Of a stretch of DNA of 64,000 nucleotides, positions 1 to 7,370 are shown in pieces. Numbering within the stretch: the first letter of the stretch is position 1; every line of letters starts with the position of its first letter. The DNA comes from Paenibacillus sp. W2I17 (GTDB lineage: Bacteria > Bacillota > Bacilli > Paenibacillales > Paenibacillaceae). Position numbers and translations under genes: made by a program. The notes beneath the pieces were generated by a model that had not been told where the DNA came from, did not search any database, and was given only the letters and a program-made list of their open reading frames with translations. The stretch lies in NCBI RefSeq assembly GCF_030815985.1, contig NZ_JAUSXM010000001.1:1364001-1428000 (forward strand), read 5' to 3'.

Positions 1-231
1 CATTGCCCCTTTCTCCACCAGTTGCAGCCCTGCCACGCAAGTCATAATTTTTGTCATGGAATATAGATTGAAGATCGCTCCATCACCGATAGGTGTTTTC
101 TCTTCCAGATTGGCGTATCCATTACGATAATGGAAAACGGTATCATTTCGATGCATCACCAGCACCTCTGCCCACGGTATACGCCAGGATGTGATGCGGT
201 CGATAAATGAAGCAAGCGGTTTAAAGTCCAT
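1..231 (-). CDS. Serine hydrolase, beta-lactamase (class C/PBP-like) family, partial
   Basis: Only the N-terminal 77 codons are inside the window; the gene runs off the left edge. Translated on the minus strand from the ATG at 229-231 it begins MDFKPLASFIDRITSW and continues through a stretch ending in LYSMTKIMTCVAG. The Ser-Met-Thr-Lys there fits the SxxK motif that carries the nucleophilic serine of class C beta-lactamase and esterase-type serine hydrolases. No signal peptide is visible, so a cytoplasmic esterase/peptidase-like member is more likely than a true resistance enzyme. An AAGGAC stretch lies upstream as a possible ribosome site. The substrate cannot be told from this fragment. 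Confidence 0.8.
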   Translation of the reverse strand, partial: MDFKPLASFIDRITSWRIPWAEVLVMHRNDTVFHYRNGYANLEEKTPIGDGAIFNLYSMTKIMTCVAGLQLVEKGAM

Positions 232-408
232 TTTTTCCCGTCCTTCTATGTAAAATCGTTTATCATTTTGCGATGTGGTCCATATTCAATCCCACAATCC
301 ACATATTAATAATATACGACCTTTTACAACGATTGACCACCACCTATATACTGTCCTATGTACAATTACAACTATATCTTCCTCTTCAATAAAATGCTTC
401 GCACGAAT

Positions 409-434
409 AAGCCGATCCAATAAAGGATCAGCTT
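409..434 (-). terminator. Hairpin downstream of the small ORF at 448-645
   Basis: AAGCCGATCC and GGATCAGCTT form a stem with one mismatch around a six-base loop. It lies just after the stop of the small minus-strand gene. The following T stretch is short (TTATTC), so termination would be weak. Confidence 0.4.
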
Positions 435-447
435 AGGTTGTAACGTT

Positions 448-645
448 TTAGACTTCGCCGCGTCTGTTCTCAACCGATTTCATACGGTTTTGATCATCTG
501 GTACCCGGTCAACACTGAACTCTTGACCAGCTTCAACCTCACCATGACCGGAAATATTTCGCGAAAAATTAGTGAACTGTCTTTTTTGCTCATCCAGCTC
601 GTGTTTTTGCTTCAAAAGCTCTTGCGGGTCTTGTTTTGTCACCAT
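448..645 (-). CDS. Small hydrophilic protein of unknown function (65 aa)
   Basis: The ATG at 643-645 is preceded by GGGAGG at good spacing, so it is preferred over an in-frame ATG 11 codons upstream, which would put this ribosome site inside the coding region. The product starts MVTKQDPQELLKQKHELDEQ. It is very polar, rich in Lys, Glu, Gln and Arg, with a helical N-terminal half, and has no membrane segment or Cys motif. It is flanked by unrelated genes and is probably monocistronic. The family is not recognised. Its size, charge and Gln/Glu-rich start resemble small conserved spore or cytosolic proteins of Bacillales, but that is only an impression. Confidence 0.6.
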   Translation of the reverse strand: MVTKQDPQELLKQKHELDEQKRQFTNFSRNISGHGEVEAGQEFSVDRVPDDQNRMKSVENRRGEV

Positions 646-780
646 GCTAACCTCCCATACATACTTAAAGTCATGCAATTTAATTCGTACTACAGAAGTT
701 TTCCATAAGAGAGCTGTACTTATGCATGAATATAGATGAGATGGATATCGTTCCGTTGTTAATGCAGCTAATTTATCCAG

Positions 781-1095
781 TTAAGAGACTAGTTTCAATC
801 CCACAATACTGACGATAATCCCACTAACGATAGCCAATTTCTTTGCATTTTTGGGCTCTTTGAATACATACATCCCTAATAGTACACTGCCCGATGCCCC
901 AATACCTGTCCAGATTCCATAACCAATGCTGATTGGTATCTCTCTCAAAGACAGGGAAAGAAAAATGAAACTTAACCCCAAAAATAGAGTGAACATCAAT
1001 GTATGTTTCAATTTGGTGAATCCATCTGAAAGTTTCAGAAATATTACACCGCCAACTTCAAATAAACCAGCCAAGATCAAGAAAAACCAACTCAT
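781..1095 (-). CDS. SMR family multidrug efflux protein (second subunit of a pair)
   Basis: The 104-residue protein has four predicted membrane helices, the standard small multidrug resistance length. The N-terminal motif MSWFFLILAGLFEVGG carries the conserved membrane-embedded Glu (about residue 14) that couples proton and substrate binding. It lies 3 bp downstream of a second SMR gene on the same strand, as in heteromeric pairs such as YkkC/YkkD and EbrA/EbrB. The two probably form one heterodimeric exporter of cationic drugs or guanidinium compounds in the cytoplasmic membrane. Which subunit corresponds to YkkD cannot be settled by eye. Confidence 0.85.
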   Translation of the reverse strand: MSWFFLILAGLFEVGGVIFLKLSDGFTKLKHTLMFTLFLGLSFIFLSLSLREIPISIGYGIWTGIGASGSVLLGMYVFKEPKNAKKLAIVSGIIVSIVGLKLVS

Positions 1096-1098
1096 ATT

Positions 1099-1440
1099 CT
1101 ATACACCTGCCTTTTGTTTAGGTTCATTGGATACAAATTTCAGACCGATGATGCAACTGATTAATATCATGACCAGCACGATTTTGATTGCACTTACGGA
1201 GTCCCCTAAAAAAATCATTCCCACAATTGCGGTTCCAAATGAACCAAGTCCAGTAAACACCGCATAAGCCGTTGATACAGGAAGTACTTTAGTGGATTTT
1301 GCAAAGAAGTAAAAGCTGCCAATCATTAAAATAACCGTGGGGATTACGATCTCGATTTTCGAAAAACCATCGGAGAATGACAAACCTAATGCCCAACCTA
1401 CCTCTAAAATCCCTCCAAGAATAAGGAATAACCACGCCAT
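1099..1440 (-). CDS. SMR family multidrug efflux protein (first subunit of a pair)
   Basis: The start is placed at the ATG giving MAWLFLILGGILEVGW, because GAGGAG lies eight bases upstream; a longer reading adds 16 non-family residues. The 113-residue product has four membrane helices and the conserved Glu at about residue 13. It is cotranscribed with the neighbouring SMR gene, with 3 bp between them, so a heterodimeric exporter is expected. No guanidine-I riboswitch was recognised in the upstream region. An inverted repeat at 1500-1521 could be an operator instead. Confidence 0.85.
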   Translation of the reverse strand: MAWLFLILGGILEVGWALGLSFSDGFSKIEIVIPTVILMIGSFYFFAKSTKVLPVSTAYAVFTGLGSFGTAIVGMIFLGDSVSAIKIVLVMILISCIIGLKFVSNEPKQKAGV

Positions 1441-1499
1441 AAAACATTCTCCTCTTCTGCATTCATGTTGTTGTTTTGTGATCAACATTTACATTCAAT

Positions 1500-1521
1500 A
1501 ATGATAGTTATTTGTATCATT
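1500..1521 (-). promoter_or_regulatory. Inverted repeat upstream of the SMR pair
   Basis: AATGATA and TATCATT are exact inverted arms separated by eight bases, about 60 bp upstream of the SMR start. The size and spacing fit a dimeric repressor site. No regulator gene is adjacent, so the binding protein is unknown. Confidence 0.35.
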
Positions 1522-1629
1522 CGATATAATAATAAACCACCTTTATTTTAATTGCAAATTTAAATATTCGTTTCAAACTAACAAGAAAATCCTCCTGTTA
1601 AAACTCCCAGTTAAGCTGTGAACAAACAA

Positions 1630-1660
1630 AAAAGCCAACCAGAAGTTTCTGGTTGACTAA
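1630..1660 (-). terminator. Rho-independent terminator of the YitT-family gene
   Basis: AACCAGAA and TTCTGGTT pair around a short loop, followed on the minus strand by a run of six T. It lies about 30-60 bp after the YitT stop. Confidence 0.8.
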
Positions 1661-1688
1661 CACGTTTAAGTCCATTTTGTTTTTCGTA

Positions 1689-2561
1689 TCAGTGAATATC
1701 TTTCTTTTTGAAATTACCGCCTCTCACTTCAGCTACATCGTATACGACTACAAAAGCAGTTGGGTCAATTTCGTGAATGATATCTTTAATTTTACTCTCT
1801 TCCATCCGGTTAATGACACAAGTAATTTCCTTGAATTGCTCATTAGAGTAGCCACCGTAAGCCTCGGTATACGTTGCTCCACGGCCTAAGCGATCCCGAA
1901 TGGTTTCAACCATAATCTCAGGTTGATTCGTAATAATTTTAAACGTTTTGGAGCCGCTCAAGCCCTCTTCAACAATATGTATTACTTTAGAAGCAATAAA
2001 ATACGCAAGTCCTGACAAGATCGCGCCTTGCAGACCAAACACGGTAGAAACGACAATAAATACAAACATGTTGAGGAACAGGATGAGATCACTGGTTCCA
2101 AAAGGTACTTTTCGCGAAAGGAGTACAGCCAGCATATCTATGCCATCCAATGCGCCACCATTACGTAATGCAAGTCCCATACCAAAACCGATAATAATCC
2201 CGCCAACAACCGTAACAAGCAAGGTATCACCTTCAATGATGGTTGGTACATGGTGCATCAGACTGGTGCTGATTGCGAGTGAAGCAATACCGATGATCGA
2301 ATATAACGCAAAGCTTTTTCCGATTTGCTTGTACCCTAGCCACACAAATGGAATGTTAATAATCCCGATGAGCATCCCCAGTGGTAATCCGAACAGTTGT
2401 GATCCTACGATACTCAGACCTGTGACACCACCATCTGAGACATTATTCGGGATCAATATGGCTTCGAGACCATATGCTGTTATAAATCCCCCAATGATAA
2501 TCAATAATACTTTGGAGAGAATCTTTAACTTGTTTGACTTTTGTTTTCTGTTTTGATGCAT
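1689..2561 (-). CDS. YitT family membrane protein (DUF161 plus DUF2179)
   Basis: The 290-residue protein has five to six hydrophobic segments in the first 190 residues, including GGFITAYGLEAILIPNNVSD, which resembles the YitT signature. A soluble C-terminal DUF2179-like domain (about residues 210-285) follows, with FKIITNQPEIMVETIRD and the terminal ...EVRGGNFKK typical of the family. The start MHQNRKQ is chosen because AAGGGGGAA lies just upstream; a longer reading adds 18 residues that lack family resemblance. YitT proteins are conserved in Firmicutes but their transport or regulatory role is not settled. The gene is monocistronic with a terminator at 1630-1660. Confidence 0.85.
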   Translation of the reverse strand: MHQNRKQKSNKLKILSKVLLIIIGGFITAYGLEAILIPNNVSDGGVTGLSIVGSQLFGLPLGMLIGIINIPFVWLGYKQIGKSFALYSIIGIASLAISTSLMHHVPTIIEGDTLLVTVVGGIIIGFGMGLALRNGGALDGIDMLAVLLSRKVPFGTSDLILFLNMFVFIVVSTVFGLQGAILSGLAYFIASKVIHIVEEGLSGSKTFKIITNQPEIMVETIRDRLGRGATYTEAYGGYSNEQFKEITCVINRMEESKIKDIIHEIDPTAFVVVYDVAEVRGGNFKKKDIH

Positions 2562-2651
2562 TGCATTTCCCCCTTGATGAACAACCGATAAAAAACAGTC
2601 TATAATAAAAATCACTGTTTTGGCAATAGATCGTCAATTGTGTGTGTTAGT

Positions 2652-3008
2652 TCATTGTCCGATGAGCGTTCGATACGACGAAATTTTATGCTCAAGCATC
2701 TCATCTGCTGTGTTAAGTATGTGCATCTGTTTTTGAATCGACTCTTTATGCTCCTCCAGTAGCTTCAAACGATCCGCCGCCGTATGCTCTCCTTCCTGAA
2801 ACAAAGACGCATACTTCTTAATGGTAGCAATGGGCATCTGAGTCTCTTTTAATTTGATCACAAATTGCAGCCATTTCAGGTGTGACTCGTTGTACCGCCT
2901 GTCTCCACTCGCATCTCGGAGAGGAGTTACAATCTGTTCCTTCTCATAATAACGCAACGTATGTGGACTGATATGGAGTAATTCTGCCACTTCACCAATG
3001 GTATACAT
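2652..3008 (-). CDS. MerR family transcriptional regulator
   Basis: The 118-residue protein opens MYTIGEVAELLHISPHTLRY, a classic MerR winged helix-turn-helix, followed by the RYYEKEQIVTPLRD wing. A C-terminal coiled-coil dimerisation helix is present. There is no large effector-binding domain and no Cys-rich metal motif at the C-terminus, so it resembles the stress-responsive AdhR/NmlR-like group. The start follows GGGGAGG. The gene is divergent from the SDR gene at 3120, whose promoter at 3035-3065 has the 19-bp spacer and central palindrome expected of MerR activation. It therefore very probably controls that gene. Confidence 0.9.
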   Translation of the reverse strand: MYTIGEVAELLHISPHTLRYYEKEQIVTPLRDASGDRRYNESHLKWLQFVIKLKETQMPIATIKKYASLFQEGEHTAADRLKLLEEHKESIQKQMHILNTADEMLEHKISSYRTLIGQ

Positions 3009-3034
3009 GGTTAACCTCCCCTCCATTTTCCCGC

Positions 3035-3065
3035 TTGACTTAGAGTAAGCTCTAATCAGTATAAT
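3035..3065 (+). promoter_or_regulatory. MerR-type promoter and operator for the SDR gene
   Basis: TTGACT at 3035-3040 and TATAAT at 3060-3065 are separated by 19 bp, the over-long spacer that MerR proteins correct by twisting DNA. The palindrome TTAGAG-TAAG-CTCTAA (3040-3055) sits inside the spacer, exactly where a MerR dimer binds. It drives the plus-strand SDR gene and lies just upstream of the divergent MerR gene. Confidence 0.8.
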
Positions 3066-3119
3066 CAACTCGTGGTGACATCACAATAAAAAATGAAATC
3101 AGATCCAGGAGGAATTCCC

Positions 3120-3893
3120 ATGAAATATACAGTGATTACAGGTGCCAGTTCAGGCATTGGATATGAAGCGGCTTTAGCTTTTGCAGCTCGTGGCAAAAAT
3201 ATGATCCTGGCTGCACGCAGAACCGATGAATTGGACAAATTAAAAGCAAAAGTAGCTGAAATCAATCCTGATTTGGATGTTGTCATTCGTACAGTGGATC
3301 TGTCTATTGCCGCTAATGTGCATGAATTCTATGAAAGTCTTCAGGCTTATTCCATTGAGACTTGGATTAACAATGCAGGATTCGGGAATTTCGCTTCCGT
3401 TGGTGAACAACACCTGCCCAAGATTGAGCAGATGCTTCATCTTAATATAGAAGCTCTTACGATTCTTTCTTCCCTGTATGTACGTGATTATGCAAATGTT
3501 GATGGCACACAGATCATTAATATCTCCTCTGGTGGTGGATATACGATTGTAGCCGATGCAGTAACCTACTGCGCAACCAAGTTCTATGTTAGTGCCTTTA
3601 CGGAAGGACTTGCGCAAGAGTTAAAAGGCAAGAACGCAGCGATGCAGGCCAAGGTGCTCGCTCCGGCTGCAACCGAGACGGAATTTGCGAAACATTCCTT
3701 TAATGTAGATGAGTTTGAATATGAAGGCAGGGTTCCCAAGTTCCATACGGCGGAACAAATGGCTGGATTTTTGCTGGAGTTGTATGACAGTGAGAGTGTA
3801 GTGGGCATTGTGGATGGGTTGACGTATGACTTTGAACTAAGAGAACCGATCTTTCCATACGCTGCAAGAGCAGCCTCGAAACCACAAAATTAA
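3120..3893 (+). CDS. SDR family NAD(P)-dependent oxidoreductase
   Basis: The 257-residue protein is a classical short-chain dehydrogenase. It has the cofactor-binding TGASSGIG at about residues 7-14, the NNAG motif in the middle, a serine-containing segment (INISSGGG) and the catalytic YxxxK as YCATK. The ARRTDEL after strand 2 suggests NADP(H) preference. The ATG at 3120 follows AGGAGG; a start nine codons earlier is in frame but would place the ribosome site inside the gene. It is controlled by a MerR-type promoter (3035-3065), so induction by an electrophile or oxidant is plausible. The substrate is unknown. Confidence 0.88.
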   Translation: MKYTVITGASSGIGYEAALAFAARGKNMILAARRTDELDKLKAKVAEINPDLDVVIRTVDLSIAANVHEFYESLQAYSIETWINNAGFGNFASVGEQHLPKIEQMLHLNIEALTILSSLYVRDYANVDGTQIINISSGGGYTIVADAVTYCATKFYVSAFTEGLAQELKGKNAAMQAKVLAPAATETEFAKHSFNVDEFEYEGRVPKFHTAEQMAGFLLELYDSESVVGIVDGLTYDFELREPIFPYAARAASKPQN

Positions 3894-4001
3894 CCCGAAA
3901 ACTGAAGTCGAAGCCAAGTCGGCTCAATACCGGTAAACATTCATCTAACCTCACTGATAAACATCATTAAATCTAATCGTTAAACATCAGTTAACGTTAA
4001 A

Positions 4002-4031
4002 AAGGGAACCTGTCTCCAGGTTCCCTTCTTT
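4002..4031. terminator. Bidirectional terminator between SDR and nspC
   Basis: An 11-bp perfect stem, AAGGGAACCTG with CAGGTTCCCTT, closes on a TCTC loop and is bracketed by A and T stretches. It separates the convergent SDR gene and norspermidine operon. Confidence 0.8.
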
Positions 4032-4067
4032 GTATTTATATTCAATGCTTACTATATAATGAAGTAA

Positions 4068-5195
4068 TTATGCCAGCCTCATTTTGAAATCCTGATATCC
4101 GAATTCACGGACAACTTCGCAATCGCCGTCTTTTCTTTTGACTGCAATCGCTGGAAGCGGCATGCCGTTGAACGTATTGGTTTTCACCATGGAGTAAATC
4201 GCCATGTCCTCGAATACCAGACGGTCGCCTTCTTGTAGAGGCTGATCGAATGAATAATCCCCAATTACGTCACCAGACAGACATGTTTGTCCACCAAGAC
4301 GGTACAGATGGGCTTTCTCACCTACTTCTCCCGAACCGATCAGCGGCGGACGATATGGCATCTCCAGTACATCCGGCATGTGGCACGTAGCTGAAGTATC
4401 CAGAATAGCGATGTCCATACCGTTTTTATGGAAGTCCAGCACAGAGGTCACCAGATAACCCGCGTTCAGCGCAACAGCTTCTCCCGGCTCCAGATATACT
4501 TCCAGGCCATAGTCGTTCTGCATACGCTTGATGCATGCTTCCAGTCTTGGAATATCATAATCTTCACGTGTGATATGGTGTCCACCACCGAAGTTGATCC
4601 ATTCCATTTGCGGCAACCATTGTCCGAACTTCTCAACAACTGCGTTCAACGTAGTCTCCAGATCGTCGGAATTTTGCTGACACAGCGTGTGGAAGTGTAA
4701 TCCGGAGACACCTTCCAACATGTTTGCATCGAAATCCTCAAGTTTCGCGCCAAAACGCGAACCTGGAGAACATGGATCGTAGATCTCGTGTCCTTCTTGG
4801 GTTGAGCATTCTGGATTGACGCGCAAGCCGACCTTACGGCCAGCCTGAAGCGCCTTATCCTTGAATTTTGCAAGCTGTGAAAAAGAATTAAAAATAATAT
4901 GGTCGCAGATGGAGAGAATCTCGTCGATCTCTTCTGCGCGGTATGCCGGAGCAAAGACATGGTTCTCTTTGCCCATTTCCTCGTGGCCCAGGCGTGCTTC
5001 ATACAAACCACTCGCCGTTGCACCGCTCAGGTATTCTCCAATCAGCGGATACATCGCAGTCATGGAGAATGCTTTTTGAGCCAGCACGATTTTGGCACCT
5101 GTACGCTGCATAACACCGTTCAGGATTTTCAGGTTTCTCTCGATAAGCGCCTCGTCAACAACAAAACATGGTGTCGGTAATTGCTCGAACCGCAT
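4068..5195 (-). CDS. nspC: Carboxynorspermidine/carboxyspermidine decarboxylase
   Basis: The 375-residue protein is a PLP-dependent alanine-racemase-fold decarboxylase. The N-terminal MRFEQLPTPCFVVDE and the AQKAF segment with the PLP-binding lysine (about residue 40) are recognisable. LEPGEAV and the CHMPDVLEMPYRPP region near the C-terminal domain are typical of CANSDC. It removes CO2 from carboxy(nor)spermidine to give (nor)spermidine. The ATG lies one base after the stop of the dehydrogenase gene, so the two are translationally coupled; longer starts would overlap that gene and add non-family residues. Family assignment is firm; whether the product is spermidine or norspermidine cannot be told. 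Confidence 0.9.
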   Translation of the reverse strand: MRFEQLPTPCFVVDEALIERNLKILNGVMQRTGAKIVLAQKAFSMTAMYPLIGEYLSGATASGLYEARLGHEEMGKENHVFAPAYRAEEIDEILSICDHIIFNSFSQLAKFKDKALQAGRKVGLRVNPECSTQEGHEIYDPCSPGSRFGAKLEDFDANMLEGVSGLHFHTLCQQNSDDLETTLNAVVEKFGQWLPQMEWINFGGGHHITREDYDIPRLEACIKRMQNDYGLEVYLEPGEAVALNAGYLVTSVLDFHKNGMDIAILDTSATCHMPDVLEMPYRPPLIGSGEVGEKAHLYRLGGQTCLSGDVIGDYSFDQPLQEGDRLVFEDMAIYSMVKTNTFNGMPLPAIAVKRKDGDCEVVREFGYQDFKMRLA

Positions 5196-5196
5196 T

Positions 5197-6435
5197 TTAA
5201 CGAACAAGCTCCGATTCTTTAACTTCTTCTGGCAGCTCATCAACGAGTACCGGGTTGAAGTCTTCTACCCATGGGAGGCCCCATTTGTTCAACTCTTCCA
5301 TGAATGGATCTGGGTTGAACTCTTCTACATTGTATACGCCTGGTTTGTTCCATTTGCCTGTCATGACCATTGCTGCACCAATCATAGCTGGAACGCCTGT
5401 TGTGTAAGAGATCGCTTGGGAACCCACTTCTTTGTAACACTCTTGGTGATCACAGATATTGTAAACATAATATGTTTTGTCTTGACCGTCTTTTTTACCT
5501 TTGAAAATACAACCAATGTTTGTTTTACCAACAGTACGTGGTCCAAGGGATGCTGGATCAGGCAGTACTGCTTTCAGGAATTGCAGTGGAATAATTTGTT
5601 GACCTTCATATTCAATAGGCTCGATTGAAGTCATACCTACATTTTCAAGAGCTTTCAAGTGAGTCAGGTAGCTTTGACCAAATGTCATGAAGAAACGGAT
5701 ACGTTTCAGACCTGGCATGTTTTTTGCCAAAGATTCCAGTTCCTCATGGTACAACAGGTACATGTCTTTCTCGCCAACTTCTTTGAAGTCGTAGACACGT
5801 TTGATTTCCATCGGTTTTGTTTCGATCCATTCACCATTTTCCCAGTATCTTCCGTTCGCAGATACTTCGCGAATGTTGATCTCAGGGTTAAAGTTGGTTG
5901 CGAACGGATAGCCGTGGTCGCCGCCATTGCAGTCCAGAATGTCGATGTACTCAATTTCGTCAAAGTAGTGCTTCAAGGCATAAGCGGAGAATACGCCTGT
6001 CACGCCTGGGTCAAATCCACTACCGAGCAATGCAGTGATGCCTGCTTGTTCAAAACGCTCTTTGTAATCCCATTGCCAGCTGTATTCAAACTTCGCTGTA
6101 TCATGTGGCTCATAGTTAGCTGTGTCCATGTAATTTGTTTTAGTTGCAAGGCAAGCATCCATGATTGTCAGATCTTGATACGGCAAAGCAAGGTTCATAA
6201 CGATATCCGGTTTAACTTCGTTGATCAGAGCGATCAGTTCGTCAACATTGTCAGCATCAACTTGTGCTGTTGTAATTTTTGTTTTTCCGCCGTCCAGCTT
6301 GGCTTTGAGTTCATCACATTTGGATTTTGTACGACTCGCGATGCAGATTTCCTCAAAAACTTCACTGTTTTGAACGCATTTGTGTACTGCCACGGAAGCA
6401 ACGCCGCCGGCGCCGATGATTAGTGCTTTTCCCAT
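5197..6435 (-). CDS. Carboxynorspermidine synthase (saccharopine dehydrogenase family)
   Basis: The 412-residue protein begins MGKALIIGAGGVASVAVHKC, a Rossmann dinucleotide fold. Family features follow, including NLALPYQDLTIMDACLATKTNYMDTANYEPHD and the GSGFDPGVTGVFSAYALKH segment of carboxynorspermidine dehydrogenase. It condenses aspartate beta-semialdehyde with diaminopropane or putrescine and reduces the Schiff base with NADPH. The start follows AGGAG at eight bases; a longer reading begins at a TTG inside the upstream hairpin. It is the first gene of a two-gene operon with nspC, giving the aminopropyl-transferase-independent polyamine route. The long leader (6436-6974) suggests post-initiation control. 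Confidence 0.9.
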   Translation of the reverse strand: MGKALIIGAGGVASVAVHKCVQNSEVFEEICIASRTKSKCDELKAKLDGGKTKITTAQVDADNVDELIALINEVKPDIVMNLALPYQDLTIMDACLATKTNYMDTANYEPHDTAKFEYSWQWDYKERFEQAGITALLGSGFDPGVTGVFSAYALKHYFDEIEYIDILDCNGGDHGYPFATNFNPEINIREVSANGRYWENGEWIETKPMEIKRVYDFKEVGEKDMYLLYHEELESLAKNMPGLKRIRFFMTFGQSYLTHLKALENVGMTSIEPIEYEGQQIIPLQFLKAVLPDPASLGPRTVGKTNIGCIFKGKKDGQDKTYYVYNICDHQECYKEVGSQAISYTTGVPAMIGAAMVMTGKWNKPGVYNVEEFNPDPFMEELNKWGLPWVEDFNPVLVDELPEEVKESELVR

Positions 6436-6499
6436 TTTACATTCTCCTATCCCAATATGTATTTTTTTAATTGGTTTAATACGGTGACAACAAGACAAC

Positions 6500-6550
6500 A
6501 AAAAAAGCAAGGTGAAAAATGCTCGCAATCGCGCATCATCACACTTGCTT
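6500..6550 (-). terminator. Terminator-like hairpin inside the leader of the norspermidine operon
   Basis: On the minus strand AAGCAAG (6550-6544) pairs with CTTGCTT (6511-6505), extended by three more pairs, and is followed by seven T (6506-6500). It lies 65 bp before the synthase start and downstream of the 13-codon ORF, so it would stop transcription before the operon unless prevented. This is the layout of an attenuator. No gene lies upstream that it could simply terminate, apart from the deaminase remnant 430 bp away. Confidence 0.6.
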
Positions 6551-6561
6551 ATCGATATACA

Positions 6562-6603
6562 TCATAAAAAAGACGTGAAGTCTCCATGACCAAAAAAGTT
6601 CAC
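6562..6603 (-). CDS. Candidate 13-residue leader peptide ahead of the norspermidine operon
   Basis: A GTG codon at 6601-6603 follows AAAGGAG at five bases and encodes MNFFGHGDFTSFL before TGA. An in-frame ATG ten codons upstream (6631-6633) would give a 23-residue form but has no ribosome site. The stop overlaps a second tiny ORF (ATG at 6563-6565) that runs into the left arm of the terminator-like hairpin at 6500-6550. Strong ribosome site, very short length and position directly before a hairpin with a T-run fit a regulatory leader peptide. The sequence does not match any leader peptide recognised here, such as SpeFL. Translation and function are inference. Confidence 0.5.
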   Translation of the reverse strand: MNFFGHGDFTSFL

Positions 6604-6974
6604 AAGAACTCCTTTGGCGGAAAGCTCCTTCATGTATATCAATATTGGATCAGAGTCTATATAGCAAATAATTCGCCTTTACCACTCTTATTGACCGTTT
6701 CACAAGTTGATGTGCAATTGCACTGGTTGTAAAGTAACCAACTTATAAAATTTGAGCTTTGAACTCAATCAATAAAGCAACGTAAGTTGCCAATCGGCGT
6801 TTGACCCGGCTGTCCGTATGGCCTTAACTTCCTGGTGAAGTGGTCAAAATTATCTGCTGGAAAGCTCTAATTCATATTGATAAATTAACTTCCCAAAATC
6901 ACAGGTCTTACACTATCAGACGTTGAAAAAAAAATCAAGCAATAATTAAAAATTAATTTTTTTCCGAACGAGGA
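6604..6974 (-). other. Long untranslated region with inverted repeats upstream of the norspermidine operon
   Basis: No coding capacity is seen. On the minus strand a possible promoter (TTGATT, 17 bp, TAGTGT) lies near 6909-6937, and an extended -10 (TGCTATATA) near 6656-6664. Between them are GTGCAATTGCAC at 6712-6723, a GGTT/AACC hairpin beside it, and an outer AAGTTG/CAACTT pair, together able to fold as a small branched structure. TTGAG...CTCAA at about 6752-6768 and a TTGACC/GGGTCAA pair at about 6802-6846 could also fold. No known riboswitch class was recognised. Confidence 0.35.
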
Positions 6975-7206
6975 CTAAGAAAGAAATTGATATCCTTCGA
7001 ATACTTTCAAGCCTTCTGCGCTTAGTAATTCCCCCACTACTTCAGGCTTTTGAGGACTTTTCTCAAATACTTCTTCACACGTGATCATAATGTTGCTTCC
7101 AGCAATTTCCGCTAATAGATCATGGGCCAAATGATTCGTTTCCTTCTTTGCGAGCTTGCAAAGCAATCTCAATGGCTTTATGCATAAAAAGTTCATCTTT
7201 ATTCAT
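6975..7206 (-). pseudogene. Remnant of a nucleoside (guanine/cytidine-type) deaminase
   Basis: The minus-strand ATG at 7204-7206, with GAGGT upstream, reads MNKDELFMHKAIEIALQARK and EGNESFGP before a stop; this matches the N-terminus of nucleoside deaminases such as GuaD. In another frame the sequence continues as LAEIAGSNIMITCEEVFEKS and PEVVGELLSAEGLKVFEGY, the expected C-terminal end of the same family. The zinc-binding HAE and PCxxC core is missing, so roughly 75-80 central codons have been lost and the frame is broken. Start and ribosome site survive. A functional product is very unlikely. Confidence 0.75.
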
Positions 7207-7312
7207 AAGGTTTACCTCTACAACAAAATTTATGTACTCAATTTTATGTTTTTGCATTAGCATGTTCACTCCATTGGAATGCTTCTTGTTCATACCGTTC
7301 TATCATCATTAT

Positions 7313-7346
7313 AAAAAAGGAGTATGACGACAATTCGTCATACTCC
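7313..7346 (-). terminator. Terminator of the P450 gene
   Basis: A 12-bp perfect stem, GGAGTATGACGA with TCGTCATACTCC, closes on a CAAT loop and is followed on the minus strand by six T. It lies 25 bp after the P450 stop. Confidence 0.9.
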
Positions 7347-7370
7347 AGTGAGTCACACTAAGTGTATCTA

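Noticed and set aside
1441..1688. Possible guanidine-I (ykkC) riboswitch upstream of the SMR pair
   Set aside because: The conserved motifs of that class were not found; only an inverted repeat and the YitT terminator are present.
5193..5243. Longer start for nspC, overlapping the synthase gene by 47 bp
   Set aside because: The extra residues (MMSCQKKLKN) are not family-like; the start one base after the upstream stop fits the conserved N-terminus.
5659..6423. Long open frame (254 codons) on the plus strand
   Set aside because: It lies antisense to the carboxynorspermidine synthase, has no recognisable motif or ribosome site, and its composition reflects the coding strand opposite.
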